A stretch of 64,000 bases of DNA from Hansfordia pulvinata (lineage: Eukaryota; Ascomycota; Sordariomycetes; Xylariales): the NCBI GenBank assembly GCA_006538405.1, contig BJKQ01000011.1:1241501-1305500 (forward strand), written 5' to 3'. Below, piece after piece: positions 56,801 through 64,000 of the stretch. The position numbers were made by a program, and so were the translations under genes. The notes under the pieces were generated by a model. The model was not told the DNA's origin and ran no database searches. It was given only the letters and a program-made list of their open reading frames with translations. The first letter of the stretch is position 1. Each line of letters begins with the position of its first letter.

Positions 56801-58956
56801 TCGAGCACCCCATAGCTGCTCGACGTCGACTTTGCTCCCGAACCCCGAGGACTCCTGGCGGCTCGAGTCACTCAGAATCATCGACGAAGCACCCCAGTCT
56901 CTTGGGTCCAAATTTGGCAGCATTTTCAACTCCTCCCCTTGGACGCCCATAATGCGCCGCTGGCAGAGGGGAGAGATCTCGAACTTCCACTATCTGATGC
57001 TTGTGAATACCATGGCTGGTCGCACTTTCAATGATCTGACACAATACCCGGTGTTTCCCTGGGTTCTGGCCGACTACACGAGCGAAGACCTTGATCTGGA
57101 AGATCCAGCCACGTTCCGTGATCTCTCCAAGCCGATGGGCGCCCAAACAGCTAGGCGCCAGGCTGAATACGCGGGCAGATACCGAAGCTTGATGGAAATC
57201 AACGAGACACCTTTCCATTATGGGACACATTACTCTTCGGCCATGATTGTCGCCTCTTACCTTATCCGTCTCCCTCCCTTTGTCCAGTCATACATTTTGC
57301 TGCAAGGTGGAACGTTCGACCACGCAGACAGGCTCTTCTTCTCCATAGAGGGCTCCTGGAGATCGGCCGCGCAAGAGAATGGTACAGATGTGCGGGAGCT
57401 TATCCCAGAGTTCTTCTGCCTGCCCGAGTTCCTCACCAACGTGAATGGGTACAACTTCGGTGATCGGCAAGGCTCAGGCGGGCGTGTCAACGACGTAGAG
57501 CTTCCGCCGTGGGCCAAAGGCGATCCAAAGATTTTCATCGCGAAGCATCGCGAGGCGCTCGAGAGCCCCTACGTCAGTCAGCACCTCCAGCTGTGGATTG
57601 ATCTGATCTTCGGGTACAAGCAAAGAGGCGAGGCGGCGGTGGAGAACCTGAATGTCTTCCACTATCTGTCATATTCCGGAGCCAAAGACCTCGACAACAT
57701 CACTGACTCGAATGAGCGGCACGCCACCACCAGCATCATCCACAACTTTGGCCAGACGCCCCACCAAGTATTCGCCCGGCCGCACCCGGCTCGCGAGAAC
57801 CTCAGCTTCCCCGCAAAGCGTCTGGATACTACAAGCTACGCGCTGGCGCGAGTACCGCTTCCCCTGCTCGAGAGTCGAGAACGGGTGGCGTCATTGGTCT
57901 ACTCCCAGAAGTTGGATCGTCTTCTTTGCTCGTCGCCTTTCCGCATCAACCTGGCCCCCTACTACGATAAGTATATCGAGTGGGGGTTTGCCGACAACAG
58001 CGTACGCTTCTTCTTCACCGAGAACAGGCGAAGTGCCGGGGTCAACGAAGGCCTTCACATCGGGCAGATCTCGTGTGTCGTCGTGGCAGATTCGAGAACC
58101 CTCATCACGGCCGGAGAGGACTGCGTCGTGTCGGTGTATACCATCCATAGCGCGTCCAACAAGCCGGTGGAGCTGACGCACCGGTCTTCGCTGTTTGGTC
58201 ACAAGACGCCAGTGACGACGGTGGCCGTGTCCAAGTCGTTCAGCACACTGGTCACCGTGTCTGCGGATGGCCACGCCTTCCTCTGGGATCTCAACCGGCT
58301 GGAATTTGTGCGGCGCTTGCCTCGCAGCCTCCGCCCCGTCGAGTGCGCTCGCATCAACGACGTATCGGGCGAAATCATGCTCTGCTGCGGGCCCAATGTG
58401 GTGTTGTACACGATCAACGGCGAGCTTCTACTGGACCAAAACGTTTGCAGCAGTGGCAGTGCCGGGGCGGGAGCGAAGGCCCCTAGCGACGCGGACGACT
58501 TTGTGAATTCGTGCGCTTTCTACGAGGGCTCGGGCAACGAGTGGCTGGAAAGCTACTTGGTCTTCACGGGCCACAAGCGCGGGCGCGTCAACATCTGGAG
58601 GCGCGTGGTTCGCAGCGGTGGCAGCGCGGCCAGGGGTGGTGCTGGGCGCAGCGGCAAGTGGGTTCTCGAATTCGTCCGCCAGCTCAACCACGTCGACGCG
58701 CGCAGCGAGACGGGCGCCAACACCGAGGCCGCCATCACCTGCATCACGCCCATGCCGCAGCTCGTATACACGGGAGACGACGACGGGCGAGTGGTGAGTT
58801 TTCCCTATTCTTTTTCAGTTGTCGGTTCTCTTTCCACCTGCGTTATCTCCTGGCACAGTTTGCAACACCAAGCTTTCACATGATGCGCGGAACCTCCTTG
58901 ACTGACTGCATGCCATTCAACAGTACGAGTGGAACTTGATCCAGCGGGAGAGATAG
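50810..58956 (+). CDS. BEACH-WD40 protein (beige/Bph1/LvsA-like)
   Basis: Exons are 50810-53411, 53459-54391, 54460-58793 and 58924-58956; all three introns splice in frame and the product has 2633 residues. The order is a long armadillo-like N-terminal region, a concanavalin/LamG-like domain (about residues 353-557, SIQFDLSLHGHSSIELPSLG onward), a PH-BEACH domain (about 1820-1950, GLEACEGILLVGKGALYIMD), a BEACH domain (about 1990-2290, RGEISNFHYLMLVNTMAGR, FHYGTHYSSAMIVASYLIR, DRLFFSIEGSW, LPPWAKGDP) and WD40 repeats (about 2320-2620). Family members act as scaffolds in vesicle traffic, lysosome or vacuole size control and membrane fusion. The last exon encodes only ten residues, closing the final WD blade (YEWNLIQRER). 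The frame is intact throughout, in contrast to several neighbours. Confidence 0.95.
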
Positions 58957-60120
58957 AGTCACTCCGCGCGTGGGCAGGGGCCCGAGCACCAGCGCCATCG
59001 TCCGCGGGTGCGGCGTAAGCAGTCGAGGCCGCGGCAGGATCGTGGAGGGCCCGAAGGAGGAGGGGAAGGGAGGGACCGGGCGGAGCATGACCAGGACCGA
59101 GACCAGGACAAACGGCGTCCTTCGGCCGTCGCCGACTTCTTCGTCCACCGGTTTCTCCGTTCGAAGAGTCGCGTCGAGTCCAGTAGTTGAGCGAGCAGGA
59201 TTACAAGCTTGGGGCGAGGATGAAGCAAGAGGATTGAAACCGCAGATAGCGACAGCGTAGACGTAGAAAATGTATAGAAGCGCTGTAGTCTTGTTTTACT
59301 CAAGGGGGCACAAGGGGTGGTGAAGCGTTTTTTTTGCTCAGTCTCTCGAGATACACCAGGTCAATCGCAAAGCAAACGCAAGATTGCATTCTGGAAGTTT
59401 TTCTGCTTCTTTGTATGAAAAGAAACAGCCGTTGAAAACATATAGCAAAGCGAGTGCCATTTTCATACTGCTGTTGCATCGTTCCATCCGAGTATCAATA
59501 TGCGACTTGCACTGATGGCTCTTTTGTTCCCATCCTAGATGAGTATAATTTCCATCTGCGCATCCCCAATTCCTGCAAGAGCGAATGTGCAATGTATAGC
59601 GTCTCGACATCCCCGCGGCGGCTGGCAAGGAGAACATCACGAATCACAGGGAACAGGGCGGAGCGAGATCGAAAAAGAAAAGAAACTTGCGGAATTGTCG
59701 TCGCCCGAGGGGCATCTCTATAATTTGTTATTTTCTTCTCTACGGATCGAGGTGCATCTTCTTCGAGGAGGGCACCCGAGCCCGCCTTACAGCCGAAAGG
59801 TACAGGCGCACAAAGGTTCATTTGTCGAGACAGGCCGCCTTGCTCCGTTCTTCCTCTTCCCGCGATGCCCGGCACAGTTGGCCCCGCGGGTCGACGGAAT
59901 TCTGTCGTTTGCGAAACTATTCTTCGTTCGACCGTGGGTTGGTCGGATGTATCGGGCGGCAATACCTCCGGTACCGTGTGCGATGTCGCGAAAGTCGTCA
60001 CAGTCTTGTTTCTGTGCTTTCAGGACACTGGGCAACCTGGTGGTTCCCGCCACTTCGCCTTGCCTGTTCCGCTTGCGCCGTGCCTCCGTCGCTTCCCCTT
60101 ACTGTCCGGAATGGGAGTAT
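58957..60120. other. Intergenic, convergent 3' ends, about 1.2 kb
   Basis: Long open frames exist on both strands over about 59495-60170, but they overlap one another, lack domains and have no splice support. Taken as non-coding. Confidence 0.5.
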
Positions 60121-60478
60121 CTAGTCATCGTAGCCGCTGAGAGACTTGCGCGGACCCGAGGGTACTGTTGAGGGGGGGACACTGTCAGCAAAAGCGGTGT
60201 TTCTTGGGAACGGGGCCAAGCGGGCGAGGGCCTCATTGCCCCTCCCTCTATTCGGCCTCCTGCCTGCCTTTCTCATCTCACTCACCAGGGTAGGACATGG
60301 GGATCGGGGACGCGCGCTTGTAGCCGGTCAGGCGCTCGCGCAGCGGGGGCACGGTGAAGAGCATGACGGGGCCCATGGCGCCGATGACGACGCTCCAGAA
60401 GAACGCGGGCCGCTCGCGCATGGACCAGCGCCAGTAGCGGAGCGGGCCTGCCCAGAAGAGAGGGGTCGGGTTTCCCAT
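60121..60478 (-). CDS. nuo9.5: NADH:ubiquinone oxidoreductase 9.5 kDa subunit
   Basis: Minus-strand exons 60478-60286 and 60164-60121, with a 121-nt intron joining SYP to VPSGPRKSLSGYDD. The 78-residue product fits the fungal 9.5 kDa complex I accessory subunit (related to NDUFA3) in length and motifs: PLFWAGPLRYWRWSMRERPA, then the single membrane helix FFWSVVIGAMGPVMLFTVPP, and the PSGPRK-GYDD tail. It is an inner-mitochondrial-membrane protein of the respiratory chain. The small second exon is missed if only long open frames are read. It is divergently arranged with the Wbp1 gene, 659 bp between start codons. Confidence 0.92.
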
Positions 60479-61137
60479 TATGGCGGCTGTGGTCTTCGTG
60501 GTGGTCGAGGTGACGGCGGTTGGTGGTCGTGGTGATGGGGTGCGGTCGGTTGGTGGTTGACGATTCGTACCGTCGAAGAGGCGTTGCGGCAATGGAAGCT
60601 GCGTTCAATTGGCTTTGGCCCGGACCTGATTGGCCCGCCAGGCTGGCCGGTGGTCTGTACAGGATTGTTGGGCTCTGATTGGTCACCATGCATTCCGAGT
60701 TCTTGCCGCAAGTACCGATGTCGCCCTTGTCTGAATTGAGTCTAGTGCTCATATGGTACGTACCCGGGTCTTGCGCCATGCCGCGCGGGAGAGCAGCAGC
60801 AAAGTAGCAGCAGCAACGCGCGTAACTGGCAGGGTGGCCAGGGCACCGCTGGGGCGGGAGCTCCAGCTCTATCGCGGCGCTGCGGGAAGTGCGATACATA
60901 GACGGACAGCTGGCGACAACCTCTGGATCCAATTCACGTCAACCTCGAGACCTCACACCATCCACTTTATTCCGACCGTCGCGACCACCCACCCGACGAC
61001 GACCCGCGAAGCATCTCCGATGTTCAGCCTGCCCTAGCTGTCGTCGCCGCTTCTATTTGGACCGCCTTCCAGTCCGCACGCCTCTGAGTTCGCCGCTTCC
61101 CCTCCAGGAGCTGCAGCACAGCGCCCGTTCCGCCACA
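60479..61137. promoter_or_regulatory. Shared divergent promoter with three CCAAT boxes
   Basis: ATTGG (CCAAT on the minus strand) occurs at 60608-60612, 60629-60633 and 60678-60682, within 75 bp and 130-205 bp upstream of the complex I gene start. This is the usual setting for the fungal CCAAT-binding (HAP/CBC) complex, which controls respiratory genes. Whether Wbp1 uses it is not shown. Confidence 0.55.
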
Positions 61138-62798
61138 ATGAGGTCCCTCATCTCCTCGCTACTGGTCTTGCTGCTGGCGGCTTTCGCCTCCGCCGTTGGC
61201 CCCCGCGGCGACCGCTTGCTGGTTATTCTCGAGGACGTCGCCGACAAAGCTGGCTACTCCAAGTTCTTTGGTGACCTCAAGGGTAAGCTTCCGCATGCGT
61301 GTCAGGTTGCGTCATGATGTTGGCGCAATCATCTAAACCGGTGATCCCCGTCATCTGAGCTAACAGCGCACCCTCAGGACGCGGCTACGACTTGTCCTAC
61401 GAGACCCCCAAGAGCGAGACCCTCCAACTCTTCCACCTCGGCGAGCGCTCATTCGACCAAGTCCTGCTCTTCCCCACGAAGGCCAAGGGTGTGTGATCCC
61501 CGTCCCACGTTGCCCAGTCTGGCAGCATTGCCTGCGAAGAGACCGCGGTGAAGCTGCAGGTTGAGGACCTGATCGTTTGAACTGCGCTGACATGAGATAC
61601 AGGCCTGGGCCCCAACCTCACACCCCAGATCCTTCTCGATTTCGTGAACGCCGAGGGCAACATCATGCTGGCATTGACCTCCAAGACTGCCGCCCCCTCC
61701 TCGATCGTCTCTCTCCTCCTGGAACTCGACATCCACCTTCCCCTCGACCGCACTGGCCTTGTCGTTGACCACTTCAACTACGACGCCACCTCCGCTTCCG
61801 AGTCTCACGATGTGCTGGCCCTTCCCGCTCCGGGACCGCTGCGACCCGGTGTTAAGGACTTCTTCAGCCCCGCCTCTCCCGAGGGTGAACTCCTCGCCTT
61901 CCCCATGGCTTGGGCCAAACCCTTGGCAGCGGTGCCCTCCTCTCCCCGATCCTGCGCGCTCCCTCCACAGCTTACAGCTACAACCCCAAGGATGACGGCG
62001 AAGCCCTCGACACCGATCTCTTCGCCGCCGGCCAACAGCTGTCGCTCGTCACCACCTTCCAAGCCCGCAACTCAGCCCGTTTCACTGTCGTCGGATCGGC
62101 TGACATGCTGAGCGACAAGTGGTTCGATGCCAAGGTCAAGAAGGCCGACTCCAAGAAGGCCGTCAAGACGCTGAACCGTCCCTTTGCCAAGGCTGTCTCG
62201 GCTTGGACCTTTGGCGAGATTGGTCTCCTGCGCGTCAACTGGGTCGAGCACCACCTGAATGAGGCCGGTGCCGCCAACGTCAGCAACCCTGGCATGTACC
62301 GCATCAAAAACGATGTTGTGAGTTGGAGAACCTTTCCCATGCGAATCATCTCCATGACACTGACAGATACAGACGTACTCCATCTCGCTGTCCGAGTACT
62401 CCTGGGACAAGTACATCCCCTTGGTTATTCCCGAGGCGGACGACTTGCAGCTCGAGTTTTCCATGCTTTCTCCTTTCCACCGCCTGAACCTGAGCCCCGT
62501 CGACTCCTCAGAGGACAGTACCACCTTCTCGACCTCGTTCCGTCTGCCTGACCAGCACGGCATTTTTAACTTTATGGTCAATTACAAGCGACCCTTCTTC
62601 AACAACGTCGAGGAGAAGCGCACGGTTTCTGTTCGCCACTTTGCCCATGACGAATGGCCCCGTAGCTACGTCATCACTGGCGCCTGGCCCTGGCTGGGTG
62701 GCATCGCCGCCACTGTTGTCGGGTTCCTGGCGTTCTCTGCCCTGTGGCTCTACAGCAAACCTGCGCCTAACGCAGCAGGGTCCAAGAAGACGCAGTAA
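61138..62798 (+). CDS. wbp1: Oligosaccharyltransferase subunit Wbp1 (OST48), one apparent frameshift
   Basis: Exons are 61138-61282, 61378-61488, 61603-62317 and 62373-62798. Wbp1 is a core subunit of the ER oligosaccharyltransferase that transfers the lipid-linked glycan to Asn. A signal peptide (SLISSLLVLLLAAFASA) is followed by DRLLVILEDVADKAGYSKFF, RGYDLSYETPKSETLQLF, QVLLFPTKAKG and ILLDFVNAEGNIMLAL. The luminal domain ends in YSISLSEYSWDKYIP and LEFSMLSPFHRLNL. A C-terminal membrane helix (GIAATVVGFLAFSALWLYS) ends in a lysine-rich KKTQ tail. Reading LLAFP into GQTLGSGALLSPILRAP requires one extra C in the run 61899-61902. With it the total becomes 465 residues, the expected size. Since Wbp1 is essential in yeast, an assembly error is the likely cause. 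Confidence 0.92.
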
Positions 62799-64000
62799 AT
62801 AGGCAGGAAGATGGTCACGGTCAAACCAGGACCACGATCAAGGTATCTTAGAAAAGCACATGGTGTGCCACCTTAAGGGCGCTTCCTGCAGAAGCAGACC
62901 CGATGTACAGATTAGACAGCGATCTACGGCTTGAAACGCAAGACATTTGAGTGCCAAGATGAGATGACATTGAATCACGATGCAATGACAGAATGGTTGA
63001 TTCCATACAGCGTTTGAAATCGTTCTGGAAAATGATTTGAAGTGATGGCCAGGTATACGGAAAAGAGGGCTAGTACGCTTATGTGTCAAGTATACAGGTG
63101 ATGTCGGCTGGAAGCGTTCCATGAACTGAAGCCGAGAGAGGGGTGACTGAAGAAGAACACTATTCTGCATCACACCCCTACCGGAGTTGAAATGAAACGA
63201 CAACGCAGACGTCAACGTGATAGTAGTCCGCAACAACGACCAAAGCAGAACTCAACACCAGGTATTCTTGGAAATCGTTATGCCCTCAGATTAGCTCTCA
63301 GGTTCTCATCGACAACGCAGTTCATTGCTTTTCCTGGTCCCATCCCTCTCGCCCTTTCCCTGCCTCCTTCCCAGTCCAATTCTCCCCCCTCACTCCCGGC
63401 TCCTGCTCCGCCCCCCAATCTCCCACGTGCGTGTTCCCCCACGACAGCAACAACCAGATCCCGTACTATGGGAGAACCCCATTTCCAGAGAACCAGGTGC
63501 AGTGCCACCGTCAGAGAATATCACACGGCAAGACAGTACGAAAGAGCAGGGCCGCGAGTGCGGAAAGGAGACGCAGAAAGGGAAAGGAATGAAGGTACCG
63601 GTGGCGGAGCATTGGGGGAAGAAACAAGACGGTTGTCTGCAATTTTGGCTTTGGACACATTGGTCATCACCGGGCGGATTTCTTTGAGGGGTGAGGTGTG
63701 TGAGGAATGGAGGGAGAAACAGGCAAGACGACAAAAGACGTGAAGATGGGGTGGGAGTTCAGGGGAGCGGTTTCGCGACCGGGCAGGTGTCGCACACTCC
63801 CACCGCGGCGGTCCGATTGAAAACTATTTTGAGCCCTCACAGGGAGAAGCGCAGCGTACATCAGCACGACCGGCTCCCGCCCTCGGGTTGTGCAATGATC
63901 GTCATGGCCGCAGCTGGCTGCGGATAGGCAGCCCGAGAGAGGGATTCCTGCCCTGGGTGGTCGACTCGAGGAAAGCCGTTGAACCCTTGATTGATAACAT
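62799..64000. other. Downstream of Wbp1, no gene supported
   Basis: Open frames on both strands from 63190 to 63930 overlap, lack domains and have low-complexity Pro/Ser or Gly/Glu composition. Nothing convincing is seen to the end of the window. Confidence 0.5.

Noticed and set aside
59495..60171. Overlapping open frames of 168 (minus) and 210 (plus) codons
   Set aside because: They occupy the same DNA on both strands, show no family motif, and composition does not favour either.

Overview
The window is nuclear DNA of a filamentous ascomycete, most likely a sordariomycete in or near Hypocreales. The grounds are short introns (about 47-150 nt, GTAAGT/GTGAGT/GTATGT donors), GC-rich coding sequence, and recognisable fungal forms of a complex I 9.5 kDa subunit, Wbp1, a BEACH protein, Gemin2 and an EST1-like protein. 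Eighteen genes plus one broken or partial coding stretch are supported. The species cannot be named from sequence alone.

Layout. 1-1782 holds the 3' part of a nucleotide pyrophosphatase/phosphodiesterase. From there to 22.3 kb only two genes stand out: a small antibiotic-biosynthesis-monooxygenase-fold protein (7.9-8.3 kb, minus) and an EST1-like protein (11.6-14.0 kb). The rest is gene-free but not AT-rich. An RNA 3'-terminal phosphate cyclase lies at 22.3-23.9 kb. From 24 to 46.7 kb is an accessory-type block: a fungal-specific membrane protein, two tandem trypsin-fold-like proteins with different candidate nucleophiles (Cys and Ser), a tiny secreted six-cysteine peptide, a C2H2 protein, two larger secreted-type proteins flanking an NmrA-like oxidoreductase, and two further small secreted or anchored proteins. 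From 47.7 kb to the end is conserved housekeeping sequence: Gemin2-like, a 2633-residue BEACH-WD40 protein, and a divergent pair encoding the complex I 9.5 kDa subunit and the oligosaccharyltransferase subunit Wbp1.

The main technical observation is that five genes (Wbp1, RNA cyclase, EST1-like, and the secreted proteins at 36.7 and 40.5 kb) need one or more single-base frame corrections, nine in all. All go in the same direction (one base too few), and those that can be localised fall in short G or C runs. Because Wbp1 is normally essential, run-length undercalling in the assembly is more likely than gene death, and this should guide how the RNA cyclase is read. The main biological observations are the Ser/Cys pair of trypsin-like proteins, the knottin-like cysteine order of the small peptide, a diverged inverted repeat about 33 kb apart with RIP-like transitions, and a strongly over-represented 8-mer (TACTCGTA) in the non-coding DNA. 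The genes do not form one obvious pathway. The accessory block reads as secreted and host- or niche-facing, the right third as core cell biology.
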